A DNA stretch of 64,000 nt from Buttiauxella brennerae ATCC 51605 (GCF_001654925.1 NZ_LXER01000001.1:1-64000); one strand, 5' to 3'. Shown: positions 46,154-58,079, counted from the first letter of the stretch. Notes: a model not told the origin generated them from the letters alone. Made by a program: numbers and translations.

Positions 46154-46786
46154 ATGACTAAGCAAAAAGATCAACTTGTCACGTTAGGTAAAAACGATGT
46201 TGAAATTATTGCACGGGAAACGCTTTATAGCGGTTTTTTTTCGCTAGATCTTTATCGCTTCCGTCATCGCTTGTTTAATGGAGAAATGAGTGGCGAGGTC
46301 CGCCGTGAAATTTTAGAACGCGGGCATGCTGCTGTGCTGCTACCCTATGACCCTGTGCGAGACGAAGTTGTCTTGATAGAACAGATTCGAATTGCCGCGT
46401 ATGACACCAGCGAAAGCCCGTGGTTGCTCGAACTGGTCGCGGGCATGATTGAAGAGGGTGAAAGCGTCGAAGGCGTGGCACGCCGTGAAGCCGTGGAAGA
46501 AGCAGGTTTGGTCGTGGGTCGAACCAAACCGGTTATCAACTACCTGGCAAGTCCGGGTGGAACCAGCGAGCGTTTATCTATCCTGGTGGGAGAAGTTGAT
46601 GCTTCGAACGCGCAGGGTATACATGGTCTGGCAGATGAAAACGAAGATATTCGTGTTCATGTCGTGAGCCGGGAACAGGCTTATCAGTTAGTTGAAGAAG
46701 GGAAAATCGACAACGCAGCTTCAGTCATCGCACTGCTTTGGCTGCAATTGCATCATGAGAAATTAAGAGAAGAGTGGAACAATTAA
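46154..46786 (+). CDS. nudF: ADP-ribose pyrophosphatase (Nudix)
   Basis: NudF hydrolyses ADP-ribose and related sugars to AMP and sugar phosphate. The 210-residue protein (E. coli 209) contains the complete Nudix box, G-x5-E-x7-REUxEExGU, in '[20 protein letters not shown]' followed by 'AGLVV' (about residues 97-121), with '[16 protein letters not shown]' after it. First gene of the compact set nudF-yqiB-cpdA-yqiA-parE. Confidence 0.97.
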   Translation: MTKQKDQLVTLGKNDVEIIARETLYSGFFSLDLYRFRHRLFNGEMSGEVRREILERGHAAVLLPYDPVRDEVVLIEQIRIAAYDTSESPWLLELVAGMIEEGESVEGVARREAVEEAGLVVGRTKPVINYLASPGGTSERLSILVGEVDASNAQGIHGLADENEDIRVHVVSREQAYQLVEEGKIDNAASVIALLWLQLHHEKLREEWNN

Positions 46787-46788
46787 AT

Positions 46789-47211
46789 ATGAAGCGCTAT
46801 ACACCTGACTTCCCTGAAATGATGCGCCTGTGCGAAACAAACTTTGCGCAACTACGACGCCTGCTTCCTCCTAATGATGAAGTCGGGGACAAAGTCACAT
46901 ATCAGGTGAGTAGCGCCCAATATCGACTCACCATCCTTGAATCGACTCGCTACACAACACTCGTTCAAATTGAACAAACTGTCCCGGCGGTGAGCTACTG
47001 GAGCCTGCCTTCGATGTCGGTCAGGCTTTACCATGACGCCATGGTCGCGGAAGTGTGTTCAAGTCAGCAGATCTTTCGTTTCAAAGCGCGTTATGATTAT
47101 CCTAATAAAAAGTTGCATCAACGCGACGAAAAGCATCAAATTAACCAGTTTCTGGCCGACTGGTTACGATTTTGTTTGGCGCATGGAGCGATGGCGGTTC
47201 CGGTTTATTAG
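46789..47211 (+). CDS. yqiB: DUF1249 family protein YqiB
   Basis: A 140-residue protein (E. coli length) from ATG 46789, two bases after the nudF stop. It begins '[20 protein letters not shown]'; an upstream start at 46774 lies inside nudF and is less likely. '[13 protein letters not shown]', '[20 protein letters not shown]' and '[15 protein letters not shown]' are family blocks. Soluble and of unknown function. Its constant link with nudF and cpdA suggests a role in nucleotide or cAMP metabolism, which is only inference. Confidence 0.95.
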   Translation: MKRYTPDFPEMMRLCETNFAQLRRLLPPNDEVGDKVTYQVSSAQYRLTILESTRYTTLVQIEQTVPAVSYWSLPSMSVRLYHDAMVAEVCSSQQIFRFKARYDYPNKKLHQRDEKHQINQFLADWLRFCLAHGAMAVPVY

Positions 47212-47236
47212 TCGCGGTGAAACCTAAGGACACCAT

Positions 47237-48064
47237 TTGGAAAGCCTATTAAATCTTCCTGTGGCCGGTGGGGGCCAGATCAGGATCTTGCAAATTACAG
47301 ATACCCACCTGTTCTCTGGAAAGAATGAAACGCTGCTTGGTATCAATACCTGGATGAGCTATCAGGCGGTTGTTGACGCCATCCTTGCCGAGCAGCGTCA
47401 CTATGATCTTATTGTTGCGACTGGGGATTTAGCCCAGGACCATAGCGCGCAAGCCTATCAGCACTTTGTTGAAGGCATTGCGGGGATCCCTGCGCCCTGT
47501 GTTTGGCTGCCAGGGAACCATGATTTTCAACCCGCAATGTTCAGCTCGTTACTGGAAGCCGGGATCTCGCCTGCAAAACAAGTGTTCCTTGGCGACAGCT
47601 GGCAAATTTTGTTGTTAGACAGTCAAGTCTTTGGTGTTCCGCACGGTGAACTGAGCGACTACCAGCTCGACTGGTTAGAGCGCAAACTTGCCGGTGCGCC
47701 TGAACGCCACACACTCTTACTGCTGCATCATCATCCGGTACCGGCTGGCTGTAGCTGGCTTGACCAACATAGCCTGCGCAATGCCGCAGAGCTTGATAAC
47801 GTGCTGCAAAAATTCCCGAAAGTGAAAACGCTGGTTTGTGGGCATATTCACCAGGAGTTAGATCTCGACTGGAATGGCAGGCGTATGCTGGCGACGCCAT
47901 CGACCTGCGTCCAGTTCAAGCCTCACTGTGCCAATTTCACTCTCGATACCATCGAGCCTGGCTGGCGTTGGCTGGAACTTCACCCCAATGGCGAAGTGAC
48001 CACTGAGGTTTGCCGCCTGAAAGGTGCGGTTTTCAACCCAGACACCGCTTCAGAAGGCTATTGA
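47237..48064 (+). CDS. cpdA: 3',5'-cyclic-AMP phosphodiesterase
   Basis: CpdA hydrolyses cAMP to AMP and so lowers CRP activity. The 275-residue product matches the E. coli length only with the rare TTG start at 47237 ('[14 protein letters not shown]'), which E. coli cpdA also uses; AAGGA (47226-47230) is six bases upstream. The metallophosphoesterase motifs are complete: 'ITDTHLF' (about residues 20-26), 'GDLAQD', 'LPGNHDFQ', 'LLHHHPVP' and 'CGHIHQELD'. It overlaps yqiA by one base. Confidence 0.98.
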   Translation: MESLLNLPVAGGGQIRILQITDTHLFSGKNETLLGINTWMSYQAVVDAILAEQRHYDLIVATGDLAQDHSAQAYQHFVEGIAGIPAPCVWLPGNHDFQPAMFSSLLEAGISPAKQVFLGDSWQILLLDSQVFGVPHGELSDYQLDWLERKLAGAPERHTLLLLHHHPVPAGCSWLDQHSLRNAAELDNVLQKFPKVKTLVCGHIHQELDLDWNGRRMLATPSTCVQFKPHCANFTLDTIEPGWRWLELHPNGEVTTEVCRLKGAVFNPDTASEGY

Positions 48065-48639
48065 TGTCAACGCTACTTTACCTACACGGCTTCAATAGTT
48101 CGCCGCGTTCAGCCAAAGCCACAAGCATGCAAACGTGGCTTGCGCAGAACCACCCGCACATCAAGATGGTTATACCCGAACTCCCACCGTATCCTGCTGA
48201 TGCGGCAGAGTTGCTGGAGTCGCTGGTGCTGGAACACGGCGGTGAACCGCTGGGCGTAGTTGGCTCCTCTTTGGGGGGGTATTACGCCACCTGGTTGTCG
48301 CAATGTTTTATGTTGCCAGCGGTAGTGGTAAACCCGGCGGTACGGCCTTTTGAATTGCTGGTCGATTATCTTGGCACCAACGAGAACCCCTACACCGGGC
48401 AGCAATATGTGCTAGAGTCTCGCCATATTTACGATCTTAAAGTCATGCAAGTTGACCCGTTAGAAGCGCCGGATCTCATCTGGTTGTTACAACAAACGGG
48501 TGACGAAGTGCTTGATTACCGCCAGGCGGTGGCGTACTACACCCCCTGTCGCCAGACGGTAGAATCCGGTGGCAATCATGCCTTTGTAGGCTTCGAAGAT
48601 TATTTCACACAGATCGTCGACTTCCTTGGCTTGCACTGA
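48064..48639 (+). CDS. yqiA: Esterase YqiA (alpha/beta hydrolase)
   Basis: A 191-residue (E. coli 193) serine esterase of the UPF0227 group. The start at 48064 shares one base with the cpdA stop (TGATG) and gives the family N-terminus '[19 protein letters not shown]'; a longer frame from 48010 reads inside cpdA. Nucleophile elbow '[10 protein letters not shown]' (GxSxG, about residue 77), and the C-terminal histidine in '[13 protein letters not shown]' completes the triad. Active on short-chain esters in E. coli; the true substrate is unknown. Confidence 0.95.
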   Translation: MSTLLYLHGFNSSPRSAKATSMQTWLAQNHPHIKMVIPELPPYPADAAELLESLVLEHGGEPLGVVGSSLGGYYATWLSQCFMLPAVVVNPAVRPFELLVDYLGTNENPYTGQQYVLESRHIYDLKVMQVDPLEAPDLIWLLQQTGDEVLDYRQAVAYYTPCRQTVESGGNHAFVGFEDYFTQIVDFLGLH

Positions 48640-48680
48640 GGCCTTAAGTTGAATTCCTGTTTCGCAATCTGAACGAATAA

Positions 48681-50579
<1,899 letters not shown>

Positions 50580-50584
50580 TCACT

Positions 50585-50624
50585 GTGCCTCTACTTTAAG
50601 TATTTATATTTTAAATAGAGGCAC
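50585..50624. terminator. Hairpin between parE and the IprA-like gene
   Basis: Arms GTGCCTCTA and TAGAGGCAC (50585-50593, 50616-50624), extended inward by TTTAA / TTAAA after a bulge. It lies between convergent genes and probably works as a two-way terminator or 3' mRNA cap, although no long T-run follows on either strand. Confidence 0.5.
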
Positions 50625-50661
50625 TATATTTCTTACGCCAAAAGAAATAGCTCGGGTGAGA

Positions 50662-51312
50662 TTAAAATTTCATTGGCAATGAAGCGACACTGATCAATAT
50701 CCCGCGCTCCACCGTAATATGCCCCCCCTTTCTCAGCGCCGAAATCATCATCATCACGTGGCTACGAGACAGTAACGTTCTGTCCTGAATGTAGCGTGCC
50801 ATGTTAGTTTTGCTTTTGACTTCATCAGGCTCACTATTTAACGCAAGAATATGGGTGCGTATTTTTTCGTATGAAGTCGGTGCCACCTGGCTGAGGTTAT
50901 GATGCTGGAAATGACTGATGGTAAATAGCAGTAACTGAGAAAATTCCCGCCATAAATTATTCGCTTCTAATTGCTTCGACAGTACCTCCATAGGAATAAT
51001 GCCCAGTTGCATGGGCTGATTAATCGTAATGTAAGTTGCGTCGTGCGCCATAACGTAGTTGGTAGTGCCTAGCAGCGCTGGCCCTATTGCTGAACTTATC
51101 ACCCGCCCATCACGGGCACGATGAACCGTTACACTCCCTTCTTCAAACATATAACACAATGTTTGACTGCTATTGATAAAGTTAAAGCGTTGGCCTTTAC
51201 GTGCAGAAACAAAGGTAGCATGGGGGGTAAGTGAGTTGACCAGGATATCGATATCTTCAACAGGTTTGAAATCGCGAAGTGTCACCGGCGTCATATCTTT
51301 TATATTTTGCAT
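50662..51312 (-). CDS. IprA/YaiV-like winged-helix regulator
   Basis: A 216-residue regulator with a cyclic-nucleotide-binding-like N-terminal domain and a C-terminal winged helix. 'GQRFNFINSSQTLCYMFEEG' and 'LWREFSQLLLFTISHFQHH' match the layout of E. coli IprA (YaiV), and the helix-turn-helix is in 'ARYIQDRTLLSRSHVMMMIS' (about residues 168-187), followed by 'ALRKGGHITVERGILISVASL'. IprA-family proteins modulate oxidative-stress and envelope genes in enterics, but individual targets differ. Codon use is AT-richer than parE, which suggests transfer. It lies downstream of the autotransporter on the same strand, and may regulate it. Confidence 0.8.
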   Translation of the reverse strand: MQNIKDMTPVTLRDFKPVEDIDILVNSLTPHATFVSARKGQRFNFINSSQTLCYMFEEGSVTVHRARDGRVISSAIGPALLGTTNYVMAHDATYITINQPMQLGIIPMEVLSKQLEANNLWREFSQLLLFTISHFQHHNLSQVAPTSYEKIRTHILALNSEPDEVKSKTNMARYIQDRTLLSRSHVMMMISALRKGGHITVERGILISVASLPMKF

Positions 51313-51585
51313 CGTCTGAACCCAAGCTTTTAAGAAATAAGACTAAAAAGAGTTATATAGTTGATTGTAGCATCGGAAAAAAACCATGCTCTTCATTCAT
51401 TTCTGCGGGTTAAACCATAGCGGTATACAAAAGTACCTGACATTAAGAACAAATCATTAAGTTCATAGAAAATAAGCTTTATGGTTCCCTTCACATATTT
51501 CCACACCGGCACTTCTCCAGAAACGGTTCATAATGCCGCGTGAGCGGCATTAATCATGATGAGTTTTACCACCAGGCTCGGTTTG
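51313..51585 (-). other. Gap between IprA-like gene and autotransporter
   Basis: No gene seen in 273 bases. A short perfect hairpin AATGCCGC / GCGGCATT (51532-51539, 51544-51551) with a four-base loop lies 34 bases past the autotransporter stop, and may end its transcript, though it has no U-run. The part nearest the IprA-like gene is AT-rich and probably contains its promoter. Confidence 0.45.
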
Positions 51586-54500
51586 TCAGAACTTAATTTT
51601 CACCCCTACAATCCCGCCGTAATTGATGCTGTTACCTGCAAATGACTTCTCAATGCTTAATGAGCCGGTAAACGAAACCGACTGATTAATCTGATGGTCA
51701 ACACCTGCATTTAACTGCCCCCATGTTCCCGCGCCATTGGTGACAAACGGAATGTACCCGTCCTGCGAGGCGAAGTGAGTTTTCGTTTCCCCTCTGAATT
51801 CATGCACTACCCCTGGGCGCAACCATGCGGTAGTGCGGGTGCGATTTTTCTGACCTTTTTGCGCATCATCATGATTCCACGTCTGGTGGAAACGCAGGCT
51901 AACTCGCCCGGTAAGGGAATCGGCATTGCTGAAATTCACCCCGGACGCTTCATCGTGGGTGTTATCCAGCCTGACCGTTGAGTAAATCAACTGTGCCTGG
52001 GGTTCAATAAAGCGCTGAACCTCTTCGTCTGGCTGCCAGGGATAACCCGCTTCCAGTGAGGCGCTAACCGCATAGCCTTTGGTTTTAAGTGGGTTGAGAT
52101 CGGTCGGGCTGGATTCAATATACAGCCGGTTGTACTGGGCAACGGCATCCAGATAACTTCCTGCAGGCGTGAAGTGTGTCCAGTAGCCGCCGATTCCCCA
52201 CGACTTCAACGTATTTCGGCCTGCGTTTTCACCGTCAGTGTGAGTGACTTTGCTGTTAATTTTGCCGATGTTTCCCAGCACACCTGCAAAATTCGAACTG
52301 CCGTCGTCTTTGCTTTCCCGATACAAATCAATCCCTAACTGAATGGCATTAAGCGTAAAGCGCGACTGCGGCCCGTCAAAATCAGATTTCCCATTTTTAA
52401 ACACCACTCGCCCCCAGCTCATCTGTGGGGACTCCGTGGCCTGAGTGATTTTTTCCGGGCTGGCGAACTGTTCCCCGGTGCGTTCATGCAGGCTATCGAC
52501 CAGCATTCGGCTGTAAAGCAAAGCCAGTTGTGGGATGTCCTGATACAGCGAGGTTTCTGCACGGTAGTTCGGGACTTCGACAGTTCGCTGCGGTTGTGCA
52601 GGAGCCTGCGGTGGTTGTGGCTTTTCAGCTTCAGTTGTAGCCGGAGGGGTGACGACCGGTGTATCGCCCGGTTCAGTTACGGGATCTGGATTTGGTTCAG
52701 GGGCTGGTGGCGGTGGATCATCCTGCTTAACGTCATCCAGCACAGTGTTATGAGAACGCAAATACCAGGCTTGTTCATTGCTTTCATCAACGCTTGAGCG
52801 GTAAAGCAAGTATTCATAAGGCCCCGCTTTAATCTTACTGAGCAAACTGAATGCTTCGGTTGCAGTAGTCGCTCCGCTTATCGCATCGACGACCTTGATA
52901 CCATTGCCGTGGGTGAGGGCACCGCTGCCATCGGTATTGGTAATTTTCAGGCTGGTGGAGCCATCAGCAAGTCCGCCATTAATAACGAGCTGATCCGTGG
53001 GCGAATCGTCGTCATGCAGATGGGTGTTTAGTGCAATTGTTGCGTTATCGCCGTGGTAGTTATTCACCGTCAGCGTTTTGTATTGGCTGTTTTCAGGAGC
53101 GCTGAAATTTATCAGGCTGTGATTGTTGGCGAGATCGCTAAGCACCGAGTTTCCGGTTAAAAGCCACAGGCTGGTATTGTTTAATGACACCCCAGACCTG
53201 GCTCCCGCTTCGGTTAGTGCCGAACCCGTGACAATACTTCCCGACATATCCACTGAGGCGTTACCTTGCAACGCACCAGCTCCATTTTTCACCTGTAGCC
53301 ATTGGCTTTCACCATTAACACGGCTGTTATGCATATCAACATCAGCATAGCCTTTGGTTTCAATGCCATAGCCATGCTCGCTGTTAAGAATACTGTTATT
53401 GAGCGTAGCCTTGCCGGGATAGATTTCTGAGCCCTGAACAGCCAGCGCCGCCGCACCAGCACCTTGCGCGACTGCCACCGTATTTTGGGTAACAACATTC
53501 CCGCCGTTGCTGGCGAGTATGCCGTGCGACAACGCGCCTGCGGTTCGTATGACTGAGTTTGTGGTCGTTAATTCCGCCCCCGCTTCTGCCCAGACTCCAC
53601 GCGAATTGTCGCCATGTGTGGTTAACGTGACGCTATTAAGCGCCATTTCAGCCGTTTCGGTTTTAAACTTGCGCCCAACAAAAGCACCCGTTGCATTATT
53701 TCCCAGCGTTTCGACCGTGACATTACTGGCTGACAAACTGACGCTGCCCGGTTTTGCTGCGCCAATTCCTGCATACAAACCGACTGAATTATCCCCCAGC
53801 GTTTTGACCGACACATTTTTCAGGATGATATTGCCACCGTCATCGGCGGTGGCACCATAGGCTTGAGTGCCCCGGGTCAGAAGACTCGTCCCTTCAATTG
53901 CCAGTAAAGAGCCAGGGTTACGTGAGGCGACTGCGTGTGGGAAAGTGAGATTAGACTGTATGGTTGAGCCATTACCTGATGTGACGATACTGCCATCTGT
54001 CACCGTAACGGTGGCTCCGGCGTCCGCTACAATCCCCATCGCATTGTCATTACCGGATGTATTGATATGGGTGCCGGTTATCGTCGCTGTGGTATTAGCT
54101 ACAGCAATACCGGAGCCGTAGTTCCCGGAGGTGGTAATTTGAGAGTCAATCACTTCCAGGCGGCTGCCGTTGGCGGCACTGATACCCATACTGGATTTTT
54201 GTGTGGTGCTGACCTCACTGTTGGTGAGGCTTAGCACTGACCCCGCTCCCTGAAGCAATATGCCTGGTCCCCATGGGCCGGTTGCATTATCAGGAGCTGA
54301 AGTTTTGATAGTGGAATGGGTGATGCCAGCGGTTGCCCCATTGATAATATTGACCCCGGAACTGCGTGCGCCCCAGGTTTCGATGGTTGTGCCGCTGACT
54401 TGAGCTTTTGAACCCGCACCTTCAACGGAAACCCCATGGCTTTGCATGCCTGTTGTGGTCATTTTTGAGTCGGTTACTTGCACCGAGCCGCCAGACATTG

Positions 54501-55704
54501 CGCGCGCCGCCGTTGATGCCGCTTCTGAGCCACCTGCGCCAGTGATTGAGATATTGCTGTTGCTTACAGAAACTGAGCTGCCAGAGCCCTCAGCGCGGCC
54601 ACCGCCCTGATAGTTCCCTGTGGCGTTAACCGTGAGGTTTGAGCCGGCAATCGTTGCCCCTGACAAGGCATGAAGGGCAGCGGTGCTGGTTGCAGCGGTA
54701 GCCACAGCGTTGCTGACAATGGTGCTGTCCTGCAGATCAATACGGGCATTATTCTCAGCTCTTGCCGCGCTGGCACTGGTGGCAGTCGCCGAAATACTCA
54801 AAGATACGCCCCGCGCGTCGATAAAAGTCCCGCTATCGCTCGCCAGTAAGGTATGGCTAATGCTGAGTACTTTTTCATTATTCAGCGGTGAAGCCACATT
54901 AATGGCTGCTCCTGCAGTATTGATGCTGGTGCCTTGTTGCAACGACACGCTTGCGCCATTGCGTGCCCAGATTCCGGTCGCCCCTTTGCCAGTGGTTTGA
55001 ATGCTGCCACCGGATATTGTGCCGCTGCTGACCGCGCCATCCAGCAAGATCCCGTGCCCATTCGTTCCGCTGGTTGTGAGGCTGGTTTCAGTCAAACTCA
55101 GCGCTGCGCCATTCTCTAGTTTGATGCCATAGGCTGACACACCCGCAGTAGTAATTGAGCTATTTTCCGCATGAAGCACGCTGTTCAGGCCATCAACGAC
55201 GATGCCAAAATTGTTATTCCCCTTGGCGCTGCCGCCCACCGTGACCGTGGAGTTCTCCAGACTGAGTCGCCCACCTGACTTTGCGACCAAAGCGGTCATG
55301 TCATGTGCGGTGACAATGGTTCCTGCTGCGGTCTTGGGATCAAGCGTGACCGTGCTGTCAGTAAGGACAACACTACTGCCATCAAAAACATAAACACCAA
55401 CCTGATCTTTTGATCCCGCCGCAGAGATTGCGTTGTTTTTAATACTGCCCCTGCTCAGTGAAACCGTGCCGCCGTCGCCAATTTTGATGCCTGCGGTATT
55501 GGCAGCACTCATTTTTATCGTTTCATCGACATACAAACCTCGGGTGCAAATTCCAATGCTTCCGGAGGTCGTGACCAAAGTTTCTGCGCGGGTATCTATA
55601 CAACCAAAGCTCAGGACACCTGCGACCAGGGTTGCTGATGTTTTAAGAATTATTTTTCGTCTGTTTTGCTGGAGATGTGAGGGGGATATCTTAATAATTT
55701 TCAT
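51586..55704 (-). CDS. Large type Va autotransporter (adhesin-like)
   Basis: A secreted or surface-bound autotransporter. ATG 55704 follows GGAGGA and gives 1372 residues; a start seven codons earlier lacks a site. A basic leader and hydrophobic core ('ILKTSATLVAGVLSFGC') form the signal peptide, cut after 'TRA' near residue 41. The passenger (about 45-1000) is a serine/threonine/glycine-rich chain of imperfect 20-25 residue turns of the type 'S-x-I-x-T-x-G-x-x-S-x-G', a beta-helix pattern. A proline-rich linker ('PPPPAPEPNPDPV') follows, then a 12-strand beta-barrel domain (about 1085-1372) ending in 'VGVKIKF' with terminal F. No protease triad motif (GDSGS) was seen, so adhesion or biofilm is more likely than proteolysis. 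Confidence 0.9.
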   Translation of the reverse strand: MKIIKISPSHLQQNRRKIILKTSATLVAGVLSFGCIDTRAETLVTTSGSIGICTRGLYVDETIKMSAANTAGIKIGDGGTVSLSRGSIKNNAISAAGSKDQVGVYVFDGSSVVLTDSTVTLDPKTAAGTIVTAHDMTALVAKSGGRLSLENSTVTVGGSAKGNNNFGIVVDGLNSVLHAENSSITTAGVSAYGIKLENGAALSLTETSLTTSGTNGHGILLDGAVSSGTISGGSIQTTGKGATGIWARNGASVSLQQGTSINTAGAAINVASPLNNEKVLSISHTLLASDSGTFIDARGVSLSISATATSASAARAENNARIDLQDSTIVSNAVATAATSTAALHALSGATIAGSNLTVNATGNYQGGGRAEGSGSSVSVSNSNISITGAGGSEAASTAARAMSGGSVQVTDSKMTTTGMQSHGVSVEGAGSKAQVSGTTIETWGARSSGVNIINGATAGITHSTIKTSAPDNATGPWGPGILLQGAGSVLSLTNSEVSTTQKSSMGISAANGSRLEVIDSQITTSGNYGSGIAVANTTATITGTHINTSGNDNAMGIVADAGATVTVTDGSIVTSGNGSTIQSNLTFPHAVASRNPGSLLAIEGTSLLTRGTQAYGATADDGGNIILKNVSVKTLGDNSVGLYAGIGAAKPGSVSLSASNVTVETLGNNATGAFVGRKFKTETAEMALNSVTLTTHGDNSRGVWAEAGAELTTTNSVIRTAGALSHGILASNGGNVVTQNTVAVAQGAGAAALAVQGSEIYPGKATLNNSILNSEHGYGIETKGYADVDMHNSRVNGESQWLQVKNGAGALQGNASVDMSGSIVTGSALTEAGARSGVSLNNTSLWLLTGNSVLSDLANNHSLINFSAPENSQYKTLTVNNYHGDNATIALNTHLHDDDSPTDQLVINGGLADGSTSLKITNTDGSGALTHGNGIKVVDAISGATTATEAFSLLSKIKAGPYEYLLYRSSVDESNEQAWYLRSHNTVLDDVKQDDPPPPAPEPNPDPVTEPGDTPVVTPPATTEAEKPQPPQAPAQPQRTVEVPNYRAETSLYQDIPQLALLYSRMLVDSLHERTGEQFASPEKITQATESPQMSWGRVVFKNGKSDFDGPQSRFTLNAIQLGIDLYRESKDDGSSNFAGVLGNIGKINSKVTHTDGENAGRNTLKSWGIGGYWTHFTPAGSYLDAVAQYNRLYIESSPTDLNPLKTKGYAVSASLEAGYPWQPDEEVQRFIEPQAQLIYSTVRLDNTHDEASGVNFSNADSLTGRVSLRFHQTWNHDDAQKGQKNRTRTTAWLRPGVVHEFRGETKTHFASQDGYIPFVTNGAGTWGQLNAGVDHQINQSVSFTGSLSIEKSFAGNSINYGGIVGVKIKF

Positions 55705-55963
55705 GCGAATTCCTCCATGAACCAATATTTCGGATGTTCATGTTAGTAGCTGTGCGTAAATGAATAATCACCAGCGATAAATTCGGCAATCTATCGTAAA
55801 TATAATGAGGAGATGTGTTGAATATAAATATTTAACTCTGGTGGTCTTGTGCGCTGGTCATTATACGTGCAGCTTGCTTTGAGGGTATTACGTGGTGTTA
55901 ATTGCGGATTTATTTCTATTGCATCCTTGTAATGTTGAAAGGCAATACTTTGTTTCTGCTCAG

Positions 55964-56884
55964 TTAACTTCCCTTAATAGCCTCAAGTAGTTTCATAAAA
56001 CTGGCCTTTTTCTCCATCTCTTTACGGTAAACCAAATACACGTTAATCTGCTGTAGCGAAAATAGTGGAGTTAACTGTCTTAGCCTGAAAAGTACCTGAT
56101 AGCGAGTAAAGGCTTCGGGTGTGAGGAACCCCACGCAATCTGTCTCGGATAACAGCGTGAGAAGCATCATGATTGAATTTGTTTCAAATACAATGTGTGC
56201 ATCTTTTAAGGTCGCCAGCAGCGATTGTTTTCTTTGATAAATCATTTCATCGCCGGTTAAATGGCTGACCATATCCAATTGCTTTAACTCATCAATATTA
56301 ATCGTGGTCTTTTTAAAGGGGTTATCTTCGCGGCAGACCAATACTGGGGTGAAATCGCGAAACAGAATGCTGGTTAGCGTCGTATTAATAACAGGCGTTG
56401 CGGAGAAAACAATGTCCGCTTTGCGTAAATTAAGCAGGCCGACCGCATCTGGAATGCCAAGAATTGTTTCGATGTATTTTATTTTATAATTTAATTTTGC
56501 TTCTTTTATTTTTAATACCGTACCGGACAAGTCATGTATGGCGACTGAGAAAGGCGAGTAAATCACCACGGTTTCTCGATGATTTGTTTTTTTACTCCGG
56601 TCGACAGAGTCACTCATTATTTCCAGGGATTGCTTCAGTTTAACATAGAGGTCATCTGCAAATACCGTTGGCGCAATGGTATTGCCGTGGCGAATAAATA
56701 AAGGATCGGCAAAGTGCAGGCGTAGTTTACGCAGGGCATGGCTAATAGAAGGAGGTGTCACATCAAGGATCTCAGACACTTCGGTAATGCTGCGCGTGGA
56801 ATAGATCAAACAGAAGGTGGTTAAAAGATTCAGATTAAAGGCGGCAAGGTTGATGATTTTATCGGAAACCGTTTTCGTTGGCAT
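55964..56884 (-). CDS. LysR-family transcriptional regulator
   Basis: A 306-residue LysR-type regulator. The N-terminal helix-turn-helix is in 'TFCLIYSTRSITEVSEILDV' and 'TPPSISHALRKLRLHFADPL' (about residues 23-62), followed by 'FIRHGNTIAPT'. The effector domain spans about 95-300. The arrangement 'NLNLLTTF' plus 'HALRKLRLHFADPLFIRHG' resembles the LeuO/YbeF branch. Its DNA is AT-rich compared with the core genes. It lies upstream of the autotransporter on the same strand, 238 bases from it, and is a likely regulator of that gene or of itself. The effector is unknown. Confidence 0.88.
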   Translation of the reverse strand: MPTKTVSDKIINLAAFNLNLLTTFCLIYSTRSITEVSEILDVTPPSISHALRKLRLHFADPLFIRHGNTIAPTVFADDLYVKLKQSLEIMSDSVDRSKKTNHRETVVIYSPFSVAIHDLSGTVLKIKEAKLNYKIKYIETILGIPDAVGLLNLRKADIVFSATPVINTTLTSILFRDFTPVLVCREDNPFKKTTINIDELKQLDMVSHLTGDEMIYQRKQSLLATLKDAHIVFETNSIMMLLTLLSETDCVGFLTPEAFTRYQVLFRLRQLTPLFSLQQINVYLVYRKEMEKKASFMKLLEAIKGS

Positions 56885-56976
56885 GCGCTGACCTTGCTGA
56901 GAACGTTGATGAAAGAATAGCTTAGCAGTATTTTTCCAACGTGAATGGCTCAGAGCAGGATTTACAATGCAGAGAC

Positions 56977-57009
56977 AAAAAAGGGGCGGATATGAAATCC
57001 ACCCCCTTT
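56977..57009 (-). terminator. Terminator of mdaB-ygiN
   Basis: On the minus strand a GC-rich stem, AAAGGGGGTGGAT / ATCCGCCCCTTT, with a short loop, is followed by a U-run (TTTTTTG). It ends the mdaB-ygiN transcript and separates it from the LysR gene. Confidence 0.85.
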
Positions 57010-57028
57010 AATCATTCGGAAAACCCAA

Positions 57029-57346
57029 TTACTTAATTGCGTCTTCCAGAATATGGATATGAACGTCCAGAACGTCGTCTTTAACAGTGACGCTGTGATC
57101 TTTCATGTGTTGTGTTTGCAGATGAGCTTCCAGGTGAGCCACGCTCTCCCATTTTTCCAGCATAAACACAGAATCTGGTGCAGTAGTCTGGAACGCGACT
57201 TGTGCGTTATGGTCGATGAGTGGCGCATAACCAAAGCAGCCTTCCTCTTCGAGCACATCAGGAATAATTTTTGCAAACGCGTCCAGTACAGCCTGGCGAT
57301 GGTGAACACCAGGACGGGTACGAATTTCAGCTATTACTGTAATCAT
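57029..57346 (-). CDS. ygiN: Quinol monooxygenase YgiN
   Basis: YgiN is a small ABM-fold quinol monooxygenase that, with MdaB, cycles quinones such as menadiol. The ATG at 57346 has AAGGAG six bases upstream and gives 105 residues (E. coli 104); an earlier TTG start is unlikely. Family blocks: 'MITVIAEIRTRPGVHHRQAV' (N-terminus), 'EEEGCFGYAPLID' and 'WESVAHLEAHLQTQHMKDH'. It is 30 bases downstream of mdaB in one operon. Confidence 0.96.
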   Translation of the reverse strand: MITVIAEIRTRPGVHHRQAVLDAFAKIIPDVLEEEGCFGYAPLIDHNAQVAFQTTAPDSVFMLEKWESVAHLEAHLQTQHMKDHSVTVKDDVLDVHIHILEDAIK

Positions 57347-57376
57347 GTTCAACTCCTTGTTGTCGACATAAGACAG

Positions 57377-57958
57377 TTAAGCAAAAACCTGGCCCAGATG
57401 CTCGCGGTATTGCGCGATAAAACGCGGGACATCAGGCGCTTTCATCACGTCGTTGGCGATAAACGTCGGCAGACCTTCCATTCCAAGGAACTGGTTAGCT
57501 TTGTGGAATGGCAGGTAAACACCATCCACACCAACACCGTGGAAGAACTGTTCTTTATCTTCAAATGCTTGCAGCGGGGCATTCCAGGTCAATGACAGCA
57601 TATAAGTTTTGCCCTGAATCAGGCCGCCGGAACCGTACTTTTTCTCTGCGTCAGAACGGGTACGACCATCGCTGGCATACAGTGAACCGTGGCCTTCAGT
57701 GAATACATCATCGATGTATTTTTTCATGGTCCATGGTGCGCCCATCCACCAGCCTGGCATCTGATAAATCACGGTATCAGCCCACAGGTATTTTTCGACT
57801 TCTTCTTTTATGTCGTAATCGCTGTCGGTGCGGGTGACCTGAACATCATGCCCGAGGTCGCGCAAAAAGCTTTCCGCGACGTCGGTCAGGGTGTCGTTAA
57901 GTTGGCCGTTAGAATGGGCGAATTTTTTCGCGCCATTGATAATCAGGATGTTGCTCAT
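57377..57958 (-). CDS. mdaB: NADPH:quinone oxidoreductase MdaB
   Basis: MdaB is a flavodoxin-like NADPH quinone reductase that reduces quinones by two electrons and protects from menadione. ATG 57958 with GAGGA upstream gives 193 residues, the E. coli length; the 18-residue extension from 58012 is not supported. 'MSNILIINGAKKFAHSNGQL' forms the FAD phosphate-binding strand-loop, and 'VIYQMPGWWMGAPWTMKKYI' (about residues 62-81) with 'LSLTWNAPLQAF' complete the cofactor and active site. Operon with ygiN; qseBC lies upstream, separated by about 120 bases. Confidence 0.97.
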   Translation of the reverse strand: MSNILIINGAKKFAHSNGQLNDTLTDVAESFLRDLGHDVQVTRTDSDYDIKEEVEKYLWADTVIYQMPGWWMGAPWTMKKYIDDVFTEGHGSLYASDGRTRSDAEKKYGSGGLIQGKTYMLSLTWNAPLQAFEDKEQFFHGVGVDGVYLPFHKANQFLGMEGLPTFIANDVMKAPDVPRFIAQYREHLGQVFA

Positions 57959-58079
57959 AGTTAGTCCTCGAATAATTGCGTCTGGCGCGGAGTTTACCGT
58001 GATGGATGTCACAGTTAAATGCCGTATACAGGCAAAGACTTTTGCTAAAAACGCAATAATCAGCGGACTGAATCATTTT

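Noticed and set aside
51586-55704. Autotransporter repeats as a CRISPR or tandem DNA repeat array
   Set aside because: The repetition is at protein level, imperfect, and without constant DNA repeats or spacers.
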